A DNA stretch of 32,677 nucleotides, from NCBI GenBank assembly GCA_005791255.1, contig SXXK01000350.1:1-32677 (forward strand), read 5' to 3'. The position numbers and the translations under genes were made by a program. The notes beneath the pieces were generated by a model. That model was not told the origin of the DNA. It did no database searches and was given only the letters and a program-made list of their open reading frames with translations. The DNA comes from Planctomyces sp. (GTDB lineage Bacteria; Planctomycetota; Planctomycetia; Planctomycetales; Planctomycetaceae). Shown piece after piece: positions 1 to 8,971 of this stretch (position 1 is its first letter; each line of letters begins with the position of its first letter).

Positions 1-1788
1 AGCACGCATCGGGGGCATGGTCATGCACTGGCGAAGGGGTTGCCGCCGCATGAATTGATGGCTGAGCTGTTTGGTCGGGTTTCGGGGTGCTCGCGGGGCC
101 GAGGTGGTTCAATGCACCTGTTTGCTCCGGAAATCGGCATGATGGGGACCAGTGGGATTGTGGGGCCCTGTATTCTGCAGGCCTGCGGGGGCGGCTACAG
201 CTCGAAGATCCTCGGCAACGGCACGGTGGCCGTAGCATTTTTCGGGGATGGGGCGGTGAATAACGGTGCTTTCCATGAAGGCCTGAACATGGCCAGCATC
301 TGGAAACTGCCGGTCCTGTTTGTCTGTGAGAACAATCAGTTTGCCACGGAGGTTCCTTTTTCCTATGCCAGTGGCATACCGCAGGTCGGGAGACGTGCTG
401 CCAGTTACGGTATGGAAGGCGTGGAGCTGGATGGTAACGACGCAGTGGCCATTGCTGCAGCGGCAGCGCAGGCCGTCGCGCGGGCTCGCGCCGGACAGGG
501 GCCGACGCTGCTGGAGTGTCGAACGTATCGGACTCGCGCGCACTCCGAAGGTATGGGGGACTTCACCTACAGGACTCGTGAAGAGGTTGAACAATGGAAG
601 ACTCGCTGTCCCCTGCTGAAGATGCGGACGGATCATTCCCATCTGGCGGCACAGTTTGCGGCGATTGATGCAGAAGTGGCACAGCTTGTTGCCGAGTCAC
701 GAAATCGCGCAGAGGCGGACCTGCCTCCGCGTGCCGAAGACGCTGCCACTCATGTGTATTCGACCGGATTGCCTGCAGCCGGAGTTGCTGCGGTCGAGCC
801 TGACCCAGGAGTTCGTGTGGCGACGTGGAGTCAGGCTGTGCTGGAAGCGCTGAGTGCTGAGATGGCTCGCAATCCGGCGATCTTTGTCATGGGTGAGGGC
901 ATTGGCAAGCGTGGCGGAAACTTCGTCACGACAAAGGGTTTGTACGATGTGCACGGGGCTGATCGACTGTGTGACACACCGATCTGCGAGCGTGGGTTTG
1001 TTGGTCTGGCCTGTGGTGCGGGGATGACGGGGACGCGTCCGGTCATTGACTTCATGTTTGCTGATTTCATTCTGGATGCGGTGGGCGAGATCATCAACCA
1101 GATCGCAAAGATGCAGTACATGTCCTGCGGTCGACTGAAGATGCCCGTACTGCTGCGTGGCTGTATCGGTGTCGGGCACTCGGCGGCGACTCATCATTCC
1201 GGCAGCTATTACTCGATGTACGGCGCTGTCCCGGGGCTGCGAGTGGCGGTGCCTTCAAATGCCTACGACGCGAAGGGGCTGCTGCTGCGAGCTCTGCGGT
1301 GTGATGATCCGGTGATGTTTCTGGAGCATCGTGAATTGCTCAGCCTGAAGTGTGCGGTACCGTCTGAACACTATGAGATCGAGTTCGGGCGTGGGCGTAT
1401 CGTGCGAGCGGGGACGGATCTGACTGTTGTGGCGCTGGCTCGCATGGTGCATCTGGTGCAGCAGCAGGCCGAGTCGCTGCAGCAGCAGGGAATCTCTGTG
1501 GAGCTCATCGATCCGCGGACTGTCTCACCGCTGGATACGGATCTGATTCTGAAATCTGTTGAGAAGACGGGGCGTCTGCTGATTGTCGAGGAGACTCCGG
1601 CGGCTTTCGGGCTGGGTGCTGAAGTGGCGGCTCGTGTGGCGGATGCCGGTTTTGACAGCCTCGATGCTCCGATTCGGCGCGTGAGTGGAGTGTTTGCTCC
1701 GACTCCCTACAGCCCGGCGCTGGAATCTGCGGTGGTTCCGGATGCGGACCAGATTGCCGCGGCCATTCGACAGCTCATGCAGGAATAG
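1..1788 (+). CDS. 2-oxoacid dehydrogenase E1, fused alpha-beta subunits (5' partial)
   Basis: Thiamine-diphosphate E1 of a pyruvate/acetoin/branched-chain type dehydrogenase complex, which decarboxylates a 2-oxoacid and passes the acyl group to E2 lipoyl. The reading frame is open from base 1, and the first codons (HRGHGHALAKG) match the family, so the true start lies upstream; TTG at 40 is only the first internal start-like codon. Alpha half: GCSRGRGGSMHLF, then the ThDP motif GDGAVNNGAFHEG at about codons 82-94. A linker near codons 245-275 leads to the beta half, with MGEGIG, DTPICERGFVGLACGAGMTG and FADFILDAVGEIINQIAK. Alpha and beta are separate genes in many bacteria; here they are one chain. 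The E2 gene follows after 57 bp, so the two probably share a transcript. The substrate cannot be told from sequence. E3 is not in the window. Confidence 0.92.
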   Translation, partial: STHRGHGHALAKGLPPHELMAELFGRVSGCSRGRGGSMHLFAPEIGMMGTSGIVGPCILQACGGGYSSKILGNGTVAVAFFGDGAVNNGAFHEGLNMASIWKLPVLFVCENNQFATEVPFSYASGIPQVGRRAASYGMEGVELDGNDAVAIAAAAAQAVARARAGQGPTLLECRTYRTRAHSEGMGDFTYRTREEVEQWKTRCPLLKMRTDHSHLAAQFAAIDAEVAQLVAESRNRAEADLPPRAEDAATHVYSTGLPAAGVAAVEPDPGVRVATWSQAVLEALSAEMARNPAIFVMGEGIGKRGGNFVTTKGLYDVHGADRLCDTPICERGFVGLACGAGMTGTRPVIDFMFADFILDAVGEIINQIAKMQYMSCGRLKMPVLLRGCIGVGHSAATHHSGSYYSMYGAVPGLRVAVPSNAYDAKGLLLRALRCDDPVMFLEHRELLSLKCAVPSEHYEIEFGRGRIVRAGTDLTVVALARMVHLVQQQAESLQQQGISVELIDPRTVSPLDTDLILKSVEKTGRLLIVEETPAAFGLGAEVAARVADAGFDSLDAPIRRVSGVFAPTPYSPALESAVVPDADQIAAAIRQLMQE

Positions 1789-1845
1789 AAACGCTCAGTT
1801 TTTCAGAATACTCCGAGGCTTGAAAGCGGAAATTGCAGGTGTCGT

Positions 1846-3228
1846 ATGGCAGTGCAGATCACAATTCCTCGGCTTGGCTGGTCGATGGAGGAAGGGACAT
1901 TCGCCGGCTGGCGAAAAGCTGACGGTGATGCGGTGCGTCGCGGCGATGTTCTGTTTGAGCTGGAGGGTGAGAAAGCGCTGCAGGAGATTGAAGCTGTCGA
2001 CGAGGGAACTCTGCGGATCGAGGCAGATGAGCCTGCTGTTGGCGCGGTACTGAAGGTAGGAGCGGTCATCGGCTGGCTGACGGCTGCTGGTGAAACGTGG
2101 CCACCTTCGGTTTCCGGTGGCAGCGGGGGAAGCACGGCGAATTCAGCTGCCGGGGACTCCGCGGTACTCAGTGATGCTGCCGCGGATGTGGCTGCCGCCG
2201 ATGGAGCATCAGGAAGCCCTGCGGTGCGCCGACTGGCTCGGCAGTTGAAAGTGGATCTGCAGCGGGTGAGGGGAACGGGCCGTGGCGGTCGAGTCACCGA
2301 GGACGACGTGCGGTCAGCTGCGGTGCAGCAGCCGGCGGATATCGTTCCGGCAGCAGGCATCAGTGTCAATGTCGCTCAGCGATCGACGCCACGTGCGCGG
2401 CGGGCTGCCCGTATGCACGGAATCGAACTGTCCGGCCTGCAGGGAACAGGCAACGGTGGACGCATTCGCGAAAAGGACGTGCTGGCTGCTGTCGCTGCGT
2501 CCGGCACGCAGCGATCGGCTCGGACGGAAACTGGCCGGACGATCCTGCAGGGGCGGCGTGCGGTAATTGCCCGTCGCATGCGTGAAAGTCGCGATCGCAC
2601 AGTGCCGGTGACCATCACCAGAACCCTGAACGCCGACAACCTGGTCGGCCTGCGCAATCAATTTCGGAGTGCCGGAGCGGAGCCGGTTCCGGCATGGCAT
2701 GATCTGATTGCAAAGCTGACGGCCGAATGCCTTGTGAAGCATCCGTTGGTGGGAACGCGGTGGGTTGGCGACGATGCTGTGTTGCCTGAGCTCCAGTCAG
2801 TCTGTCTGGGGCTGGCGGTTGATACTGCTGAGGGCCTTGTAGTACCTGCTCTGCCGCATGTTCGAACAAAATCCCTGCTGCAGCTGGCGAGGGATTCCCG
2901 GGCAGCAATTCTGAGGGCTCGTGAGGGCCGGCTGTCTTCCGCCGATCAGACGCCCGCGGTATTCACAATTTCCAGCCTCGGTGGTCTGGGAATCGACGCA
3001 TTTACTCCGGTAATCAATTATCCGGAGACGGCTATTCTGGGCGTGGGTGCGATTCGTCGCGTCCCGACTGTGCGGGACGACGATCGAATCGTTGTGGGGC
3101 AGCAACTGACTTTGAGTCTGACGTTTGATCATCAGGTCATTGACGGGGCACCGGCAGCCAGATTCCTGCAGGACCTGGTGCAGTTGCTGGAAAATCCGGC
3201 TGCTGCCCTGCTCTCCGCAGAGACCTGA
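1846..3228 (+). CDS. Dihydrolipoamide acyltransferase (E2) with two subunit-binding domains
   Basis: E2 core of the 2-oxoacid dehydrogenase complex, 460 residues. The lipoyl domain covers about residues 1-80, with the lipoylated lysine likely K43 in EGEKAL (commonly ETDKA in the family). An Ala/Gly/Ser-rich linker follows (about 88-120). There are two successive peripheral subunit-binding domains: about 123-157 (VRRLARQLKVDL..GTGRGGRVTEDDV) and about 180-216 (RARRAARMHGIEL..GTGNGGRIREKDV). The catalytic domain is about 228-460, ending in the active-site motif DHQVIDG (H429, D433). It lies 57 bp after E1 on the same strand. Its TGA is immediately followed by the complement of the stop codon of the convergent sugar dehydrogenase, so there is no spacer. 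The acyl substrate is unknown. Confidence 0.92.
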   Translation: MAVQITIPRLGWSMEEGTFAGWRKADGDAVRRGDVLFELEGEKALQEIEAVDEGTLRIEADEPAVGAVLKVGAVIGWLTAAGETWPPSVSGGSGGSTANSAAGDSAVLSDAAADVAAADGASGSPAVRRLARQLKVDLQRVRGTGRGGRVTEDDVRSAAVQQPADIVPAAGISVNVAQRSTPRARRAARMHGIELSGLQGTGNGGRIREKDVLAAVAASGTQRSARTETGRTILQGRRAVIARRMRESRDRTVPVTITRTLNADNLVGLRNQFRSAGAEPVPAWHDLIAKLTAECLVKHPLVGTRWVGDDAVLPELQSVCLGLAVDTAEGLVVPALPHVRTKSLLQLARDSRAAILRAREGRLSSADQTPAVFTISSLGGLGIDAFTPVINYPETAILGVGAIRRVPTVRDDDRIVVGQQLTLSLTFDHQVIDGAPAARFLQDLVQLLENPAAALLSAET

Positions 3229-4461
3229 CTATTTGTCTGATTTGAATCGGTACAGGCTGCCGAAGGGTGTTGTAAAGTAGACTTCGCCCTTTTCGTCGGT
3301 CCCGAATGACATCACTGGCAGGTTTTCGCCGGTCAGTGAGTAATTCGCTTTCACCTTGTCAGCGGCCATGTCGTAGTCGAGGGCCCACAGTCGTCCAGTG
3401 ACATAGTCGGCGTAGACATATCGTCCGATGAGTTCCGGCACAGCAGTCCCGCGATACACAGTGCCTCCGGTGATGGATTTGCCCACGTCGTGGGCGTATT
3501 CGAAGATCGGGTCTGCAAGGTCCGGTCGTGCTCCGTCGTTGCCATCCGGTCGGAACCAGTGTTTGCCTTCGCGGACATTCCAGCCGTAGTTGCCGCCCTT
3601 TTTGATGATATTGATTTCTTCCCACTGGTTCTGGCCGACGTCAGCTGCCCACAGCAGCCCGGTGGATGTATCAAAGGCCATGCGCCAGATATTGCGGACT
3701 CCGTAAGCATAGATTTCCGGTCGGGCCGGCAGCATTTTTCCTCGCGGGCCGGCAGGGACTTCGCGGCCCACGAACGGATTGTCTTTGGGGATTGCGTAGT
3801 TCAGGCCTGGATCCTTGTTGTCGACGTCAATTCTCAGGATGGAACCCAGCAGGGTGGTCAGGTTCTGACCGTTGCCCATCGGATCGTTGCCGCTGCCACC
3901 GTCACCCAGTGCGATGTAGAGAAACCCATCCGGGCCAAAGGCGATTGTGCCGCCGTTGTGATTCCAGAACGGCTGAGGAATCCGGATGATCTCCTCTTCA
4001 CTGGCCGGGTCAGCAACCGCCGGGTTGTCTTTCGAGACGCGGAATCTTGAGACCTTGCACAGGTGGTCCTGTTCGGTGGAGTTGTAGTAGACGAAGAGTT
4101 GTCCGTTCTGCTGAAACTTCGGGTGGAAGGCCACTCCCAGCAGACCCTCTTCGTTTTGATTGTCGGCATAGACGCAGCGTTCTTCGATGTCGAGGAACAC
4201 GGTGGATTCTTCGCATTCCTGATCGTTTGGGAAGACGCGTATGACGCCTTCCTGCTCGGCCACGAAGACTCGATTTGAGCCATCACCGGCATGTGTGACA
4301 ACGATCGGACGTCGGAAATCGAGATTCGGGAAAGCTCGTTCGGCAGACACGGCCAGGGGAGTGTCGACGACGGCTGGTTTTGTGGATTGCCCGCAGGCAA
4401 CAGAAGCCGCAAGCAGTGTGCAGAGAACAGGGCCCATCAGCCCGGAAGCAAATTTCAGCAT
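3229..4461 (-). CDS. Secreted PQQ-dependent sugar dehydrogenase (glucose/sorbosone dehydrogenase family)
   Basis: 410 residues of the soluble-type glucose/sorbosone dehydrogenase beta-propeller family, which oxidises sugars in the periplasm using PQQ. An N-terminal signal (MLKFASGLMGPVLCTLLAAS) ends near VACG, which could be a signal peptidase I site or a weak lipobox. Family features: an N-terminal blade with RPIVVTHAGDGSNRVFVAEQ, EEGLLGVAFHPKF, FWNHNGGTIAFGPDGFLYIALGDGG, YGVRNIWRMAFD and ADVGQNQWEEINII. A GGAG ribosome site lies 7 bp before the ATG at 4461. It sits 36 bp after xseB on the same strand and is likely cotranscribed. The exact substrate is unknown, and PQQ use is assumed from the family. 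Confidence 0.88.
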   Translation of the reverse strand: MLKFASGLMGPVLCTLLAASVACGQSTKPAVVDTPLAVSAERAFPNLDFRRPIVVTHAGDGSNRVFVAEQEGVIRVFPNDQECEESTVFLDIEERCVYADNQNEEGLLGVAFHPKFQQNGQLFVYYNSTEQDHLCKVSRFRVSKDNPAVADPASEEEIIRIPQPFWNHNGGTIAFGPDGFLYIALGDGGSGNDPMGNGQNLTTLLGSILRIDVDNKDPGLNYAIPKDNPFVGREVPAGPRGKMLPARPEIYAYGVRNIWRMAFDTSTGLLWAADVGQNQWEEINIIKKGGNYGWNVREGKHWFRPDGNDGARPDLADPIFEYAHDVGKSITGGTVYRGTAVPELIGRYVYADYVTGRLWALDYDMAADKVKANYSLTGENLPVMSFGTDEKGEVYFTTPFGSLYRFKSDK

Positions 4462-4497
4462 GTTCTGGCTCCGTGAAGAAGTGGAATGAAGAATTTT

Positions 4498-4875
4498 TCA
4501 GAAGGGCAGCTGGTCGTCGGAGTCACTGGCCGTGCTGCCAGCCTCGCGAGTTCTGCGTCGGCCGGGGGTGACAGACTGGGCGTCCTTTGGCAGTGTGGCC
4601 CGCGCGTCAAACGGGGCTGTCTCAGGGACACCGGCAGCACCGATTCGAGTGACGATCTCGATTCGCTGTGCAGCTTCATCAAGTCGCCTGTGGCAGACGC
4701 GGAGCAATGCCATACCGCGCTCGAATCGCTGCAGTGACTGATCCAGTGGTTCCTGGCCGGACTCCAGTGAGGCAACGATCTGCCCCAGTTCGGCCATGGC
4801 GATCTCCAGAGCGGGTTCGCTGCCGGCATCCGACTGCTCATCGGACTCTTCTGCTGTCAGTTTTTTGCGGGCCAT
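4498..4875 (-). CDS. xseB: Exodeoxyribonuclease VII small subunit
   Basis: Small subunit of exonuclease VII, which with XseA degrades single-stranded DNA in the cytoplasm. With the start at MARKKLTAEES (ATG at 4875) the protein is 125 residues. The core is about residues 25-75 (ALEIAMAELGQIVASLESGQEPLDQSLQRFERGMALL then a helical RRLDEAAQRIE), the two-helix fold typical of a family usually near 80 residues. The extra C-terminal 50 residues are low-complexity and charged. The frame also has an upstream ATG at 4923 and a start-like codon at 4947; neither has a clear ribosome site. The chosen start overlaps the 3' end of the upstream membrane-protein gene by 38 bp, which suggests translational coupling. 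xseA is not in the window. Confidence 0.85.
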   Translation of the reverse strand: MARKKLTAEESDEQSDAGSEPALEIAMAELGQIVASLESGQEPLDQSLQRFERGMALLRVCHRRLDEAAQRIEIVTRIGAAGVPETAPFDARATLPKDAQSVTPGRRRTREAGSTASDSDDQLPF

Positions 4876-5869
4876 GGGTGCATTCAGTGGGATGTTGAAG
4901 GGACAGGCTGCTGTCGGAATCATCGCGGGATGGCTCTGGACTGGCAAGGCTGCTGGCGGAGGATTCCGGGGGGTGTCGTAAAACGTTCTCGGCAGCCGCT
5001 GTCAATCGGGAATCAAGCCACGTGCCGGAAAAAAAACGACCGAGCAGCCAGCGAAATGCCGGCAGCGTCCTGGCGATGGCCTGTTCGGTCTCAGCGGGCG
5101 TCGCCAGTGTGGTGAAACCATCGAGGGTCAGTGAGCAGGCCCATTTTTCGGTGCGTTCAAATTCGCGAGCACGATCCAGCAGCCGTTGTGCCCAGATCAT
5201 CCCATAAATGTCCTGGAACAGCAGCCACAGCTGTGTGGTTTGCTGATGCAGCGAAGCTGACTGTCGCAGTCGAGCGTGGTGCCGATTGAGGCAGCGACCG
5301 GCGAGGACGGTCGCCAGCAACTGAACGGACGCAGCCGACAGGAAGAGCCACGGTGCGCGGGGCAGCCATGGAACCACAGGGCTGACGGCTGTCAGTGTGG
5401 TTCCCAGCTGCAGCAGGCAGGCGACGGTCATTCCGCGTCCAAGTCCGGGAGCGGTGCTCATCAGTGCCACGAGTAAAAAACCGCTGAGTGCCGGCAGACT
5501 CAGCTCAATCGGTATGCGGCCCCGTGAGTTGACAATCTGGATGGCTCCCGGCCACGCCAGCACGAAAACCAGCGGAAGCACCACAAACCACTGCCATGCC
5601 GCAACGCCGGGACGCCGAGCTCCCAGCAGACACACGGCCGGTGTCAGCATCAGAATCGCCGCCAGGTACTGCAAACCGGATGTCAACGCAGGATTCAGCA
5701 ATGCGAAAGGGCCGGACAGGACTGCGGCTGCCAGCAGAACGAGGGCGGAGATCTGTGTCCAGCACCACGAATACACCGAGGTCATCCCGGTATGCAGGGG
5801 GCGTTGTCGCAGCACCTGCCAGCAGTTCATGGCTGCCAGTCCGGTCATCAGCCATGCGTATGCCGACAT
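4838..5869 (-). CDS. Integral membrane protein of unknown function
   Basis: I do not recognise a named family. From the ATG at 5869 (MSAYAWLMTGLAAMNCW) it has 343 residues. About seven hydrophobic segments fill the first two-thirds, for example near ISALVLLAAAVL, YLAAILMLTPAVCLLGA, WFVVLPLVFVLAWPGA, LSLPALSGFLLVALMS, MTVACLLQLGTTL and WLFLSAASVQLLATVL. A soluble, helical, charged C-terminal part follows (QTTQLWLLFQDIYGMIWAQRLLDRAREFE and beyond). The frame stays open upstream to 6082, but the extra 71 residues are Arg/Pro/Ala-rich and non-membrane, so the 5869 start is preferred. Its 3' end overlaps xseB by 38 bp. The C-terminal tail past about residue 300 is Ser/Asp-rich. Confidence 0.75.
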   Translation of the reverse strand: MSAYAWLMTGLAAMNCWQVLRQRPLHTGMTSVYSWCWTQISALVLLAAAVLSGPFALLNPALTSGLQYLAAILMLTPAVCLLGARRPGVAAWQWFVVLPLVFVLAWPGAIQIVNSRGRIPIELSLPALSGFLLVALMSTAPGLGRGMTVACLLQLGTTLTAVSPVVPWLPRAPWLFLSAASVQLLATVLAGRCLNRHHARLRQSASLHQQTTQLWLLFQDIYGMIWAQRLLDRAREFERTEKWACSLTLDGFTTLATPAETEQAIARTLPAFRWLLGRFFSGTWLDSRLTAAAENVLRHPPESSASSLASPEPSRDDSDSSLSLQHPTECTHGPQKTDSRRVR

Positions 5870-6009
5870 GATCAGAAATCCGTGAGAATTGCAGGAAAAT
5901 CCGGTGACATAACGAGCGGCAACGGTGTCGGGGGCCGGGGCAACGGTTGCTGCAGTCGCGCAGCATGGTGCGTCTGCAGCGGTTTTTCCATGCCTGCGGT
6001 CAGGGAATG

Positions 6010-6028
6010 CCGATTTCCGCGGAATCGG
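6010..6028. other. 19-bp near-palindrome in the divergent region before hisB
   Basis: The arms CCGATT (6010-6015) and AATCGG (6023-6028) are exact reverse complements around CCGCGG, itself a palindrome, with one unpaired T. It lies in the 251-bp divergent gap between the minus-strand membrane-protein gene and hisB. It could be an operator or a hairpin; sequence alone cannot decide. A loose -10-like GATAAT occurs at 6065-6070, without a convincing -35. Confidence 0.3.
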
Positions 6029-6120
6029 ACGGTCCTTTCCGGCCTGCCGACCCAGGCCTCGTTGGATAATACCGGTGTGCACTGACCCAGATACACGGAC
6101 TGCCCGGAGCGCAGAAACTC

Positions 6121-6714
6121 ATGACTCGTACAGCCTCAATCACTCGCAATACCGCCGAAACTCAGATTCAGTTGTCATTGAACATCGATGGCAGCGGGCA
6201 GCCGGATATCTCGACCGGAGTGGGTTTCTTCGATCACATGCTGACCCTGCTGGCGCGTCATTCGCTGATGGATCTGACCGTCAGGGCGGTGGGAGATCTT
6301 CACGTGGATCATCATCACACGGTCGAGGATGTGGGCATCTGTCTGGGGCGATGTCTGCTGCAGGCAATTGGTGACAAACGGGGCATTCACCGGTACGGAC
6401 ATTTCACTCTGCCGATGGAAGAAACGCTGGCGACGACGGCGGTGGACCTCAGCGGTCGCACGGCCTTTGTGTGGAAGGTGGAATTTCCGACGGAAAAGAT
6501 CGGAGAATTCGATACGCAGCTGGTTCAGGAATTCTGGACGGCCGTCGCTTCGAACGGTCTGATGAACCTGCACTGCATCGTTCATCACGGCAGCAATAGT
6601 CACCACATTTCCGAGTCCATTTTCAAGTGTCTGGCTCGTTCCCTGCGAATGGCCTGTTCAATTGATCCTCGCCAGCCGGGGATTCCCAGTTCCAAAGGCA
6701 CTTTGACCGGCTGA
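6121..6714 (+). CDS. hisB: Imidazoleglycerol-phosphate dehydratase
   Basis: Converts imidazole-glycerol phosphate to imidazole-acetol phosphate in histidine biosynthesis. It has 197 residues, the normal size of the monofunctional enzyme, with no phosphatase domain. Metal-binding motifs are clear: [33 protein letters not shown], and in the second half [27 protein letters not shown]. The start at [14 protein letters not shown] is standard for the family, with a GGAG about 11 bp upstream. It stands alone on the plus strand. hisF is 4 kb away on the other strand, so the his pathway is dispersed. Confidence 0.96.
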   Translation: MTRTASITRNTAETQIQLSLNIDGSGQPDISTGVGFFDHMLTLLARHSLMDLTVRAVGDLHVDHHHTVEDVGICLGRCLLQAIGDKRGIHRYGHFTLPMEETLATTAVDLSGRTAFVWKVEFPTEKIGEFDTQLVQEFWTAVASNGLMNLHCIVHHGSNSHHISESIFKCLARSLRMACSIDPRQPGIPSSKGTLTG

Positions 6715-6750
6715 AGAGGGATGGCCCCGGTTCCGGGGAATGTGCAGAGC

Positions 6751-6769
6751 ACTGCCGCTGTGTGGCAGT
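6751..6769 (+). terminator. Possible stem-loop after hisB
   Basis: ACTGCC (6751-6756) pairs with GGCAGT (6764-6769) around a 7-base loop, followed by a weakly T-rich CGTTGTTTGTC. A second GC hairpin, CCCCGG/CCGGGG, sits just upstream at 6725-6738. The T tract is poor, so termination is only a possibility. Confidence 0.3.
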
Positions 6770-6863
6770 CGTTGTTTGTCACAGCGTATTGCTTCTCGTT
6801 AGACTGCCGGACCATGGTGTGCGGGTGCGTCCCGAGTCCGATTTGTCTGCGAGGAACTGAAAG

Positions 6864-8915
6864 ATGAGTCTGCTGAAGAGGTTTCAGTTGCTGTTGTGTG
6901 GTCTGCTGCTGTGCTGTCAGACCGTGCTGGCTGATGAGGGCATGTGGCTGTTCAATGATCTTCCGCTGGGGTTGCTGAAGCAGCGTTATGGATTTGAGCC
7001 GACGAAGGAGTGGTCTGAGCATCTGATGAAGTCCAGTGTCCGCTTCAATGTGGGTGGATCGGGTTCCTTCATTTCCAGTTCCGGGCTGGTGCTGACAAAT
7101 CACCATGTCGGTTCTGATACTCTGGCGAAGCTGTCAACGCCCGAGCGAAACATCATGGAGGCCGGATATCTGGCAAAGACGCAGGCCGAGGAACTGAAGG
7201 CTCCGGACCTGGAACTGAATCAACTGATGCAGATTCGTGATGTGACGGCCGAGGTCAAAGGGGCAGTGACGTCCGGGATGACTCCGCAGCAGGCGGTAGC
7301 GGCTCGTCGGGCGATTATAGCCCGAATCGAAAAAGCGGCTTTGGACGAGACCGGGCTGAAGTCCACAGTGACAACCCTGTATGGTGGCGGGCGCTATCAT
7401 CTTTACATGTACAAGAAGTACACGGACGTGCGGCTGGTCTGGGCGCCGGAAACGGCGATCGCTTTTTTTGGCGGTGATGCGGACAATTTTGAGTATCCTC
7501 GATTCTGTCTGGATGCCACGATTTTCCGTGTGTATGAGAACGACAAGCCGGCGAAGATCGAGCATTTTCTGAAGTGGTCAGCATCTGGTCCTGAGGAAAA
7601 GGACGTGGCGTTTGTGTCGGGGCATCCCGGTCGTACCAGCCGCATTCTGACCGTGGATGCTCTGAAGTATCAGCGAGATACTGCTCAGCCGGCGTCATTG
7701 ACGAATCTGCGTCGAGCAGAGATTGTGCTGCAGCAGTATGGACTGCGTGGCCGCGAGAATGCTCGTCGCGCCCGTGAAGATCTGTTTGGTGTTCAGAACT
7801 CGCGGAAGGCGCGGCTGGGTATGCTGGCAGGCCTTCAGGATCCACAGGTGATGGCAGACAAGGTGGCGGCTGAGCAGAAGCTGCTGGCGGCGGTGAATGC
7901 TGATGAGAAGCTGAAGCCGCTGGCGTCTGCATGGGCTGTGATTTCCGACATTACGAAGAAGCGAACGGAGATGCTGAAGAAGGGTGCCTCTGTGAATTCC
8001 TCGCTGTCTGGAATTGCTTTGCAGCTGGTGCAGATGGCTGAGGAAGATCGCCTGCCGTCCGAGCAGCGGCTGCCGGAATTTGCTGAAGCCGGTCGGGAAT
8101 CGCTGCTGCAGCAGTTGTATTCGGAGGCTCCGATTTATGCGGATCTGGACCAGGTACTGCTGGCAGATTCAATTTCAAAGACGCTGGAGCAGCGTGGCTT
8201 CGACGATCCCCTGTGCCAGCAGATCCTGGCCGGCAAGGGGCCTGCTGAACTCGCTGCGGAACTTGTTCGTGGCACGAAACTGGCCGACGTGGCCTGGCGA
8301 AAGCAGCTTGCAGCCGGAGGTCTGGATGCGATTGAGAAGAGTGATGATCCGATGATTCAGCTGGCTCGGGTGATCAATCCGGAAGCTCGACGCATTCGCC
8401 GGATCACGGAGGAGCTGGATGAGCAGGATCGACAGGCCTACGCCAGCGTTGCCGAGGCGCAGTTTGCCGTGCTGGGCACCTCGGTTTATCCCGATGCGAC
8501 TTTCACTCTGCGGCTGGCTTTCGGGCCGGTGATCGGTTACGAGCAGGACGGTCAGCAGGTTCCGGCCTGGACGACGATGGGTGGTGCTTATCAGCACGAA
8601 GCAGCTCATGAGGGCCAGACCGACTACGTTCTGCCAAAGTCGTGGAAAGCGGCTGAGTCGAAGCTGAATAAGTCAATTCCCTTTAACTTCGTCTCCACTG
8701 CCGACATCATCGGGGGGAATTCCGGCAGTCCGGTCGTGAACCGCGCGGGTGAGCTGGTTGGCTTGATTTTCGATGGCAACATTCAGTCGCTGTCAGGCAA
8801 CTATGTCTACACCGATCGTCAGTCGCGGTCCGTATCAGTGAACTCCGGCGCGATTCGTGAGGCGCTGCGAGTAGTTTACGGCGCAACGGCTCTGGATGCG
8901 GAGCTGGGTCGCTGA
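6864..8915 (+). CDS. Secreted S46-family dipeptidyl-peptidase (DPP7/DPP11 type)
   Basis: Serine exopeptidase that removes dipeptides from the N-terminus of peptides outside the cytoplasm. It has 683 residues, a typical length. A signal peptide covers about residues 1-23 (LLLCGLLLCCQTVLA). The chymotrypsin-like triad is readable: His in LTNHHVG (80/81), Asp in GGDADNFEYPR (about D207) and Ser in GGNSGSPVVN (S620). The residue that sets specificity in the family probably falls in IFDGN (G638). Gly there is what I recall for DPP7-like enzymes with hydrophobic preference, against Arg in DPP11, so DPP7-like specificity is inferred. A helical insertion domain occupies about 270-520. A GAGGA ribosome site lies 8 bp before the ATG. 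No peptide transporter adjoins it. Confidence 0.93.
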   Translation: MSLLKRFQLLLCGLLLCCQTVLADEGMWLFNDLPLGLLKQRYGFEPTKEWSEHLMKSSVRFNVGGSGSFISSSGLVLTNHHVGSDTLAKLSTPERNIMEAGYLAKTQAEELKAPDLELNQLMQIRDVTAEVKGAVTSGMTPQQAVAARRAIIARIEKAALDETGLKSTVTTLYGGGRYHLYMYKKYTDVRLVWAPETAIAFFGGDADNFEYPRFCLDATIFRVYENDKPAKIEHFLKWSASGPEEKDVAFVSGHPGRTSRILTVDALKYQRDTAQPASLTNLRRAEIVLQQYGLRGRENARRAREDLFGVQNSRKARLGMLAGLQDPQVMADKVAAEQKLLAAVNADEKLKPLASAWAVISDITKKRTEMLKKGASVNSSLSGIALQLVQMAEEDRLPSEQRLPEFAEAGRESLLQQLYSEAPIYADLDQVLLADSISKTLEQRGFDDPLCQQILAGKGPAELAAELVRGTKLADVAWRKQLAAGGLDAIEKSDDPMIQLARVINPEARRIRRITEELDEQDRQAYASVAEAQFAVLGTSVYPDATFTLRLAFGPVIGYEQDGQQVPAWTTMGGAYQHEAAHEGQTDYVLPKSWKAAESKLNKSIPFNFVSTADIIGGNSGSPVVNRAGELVGLIFDGNIQSLSGNYVYTDRQSRSVSVNSGAIREALRVVYGATALDAELGR

Positions 8916-8928
8916 CTGAAGTATTGCT

Positions 8929-8953
8929 GCGGGTGGCCACAAAAGTCACCCGC
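8929..8953 (+). terminator. Hairpin between the S46 peptidase and thiL
   Basis: GCGGGTG (8929-8935) pairs with CACCCGC (8947-8953) around an 11-base loop, followed by GGTTATTGTT. It lies in the 56-bp gap between convergent genes and may end the peptidase transcript. A second perfect 9-bp stem, 8987-8995 with 8999-9007, lies inside the last codons of thiL and may contribute. Confidence 0.5.
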
Positions 8954-8971
8954 GGTTATTGTTCAGTTCAG

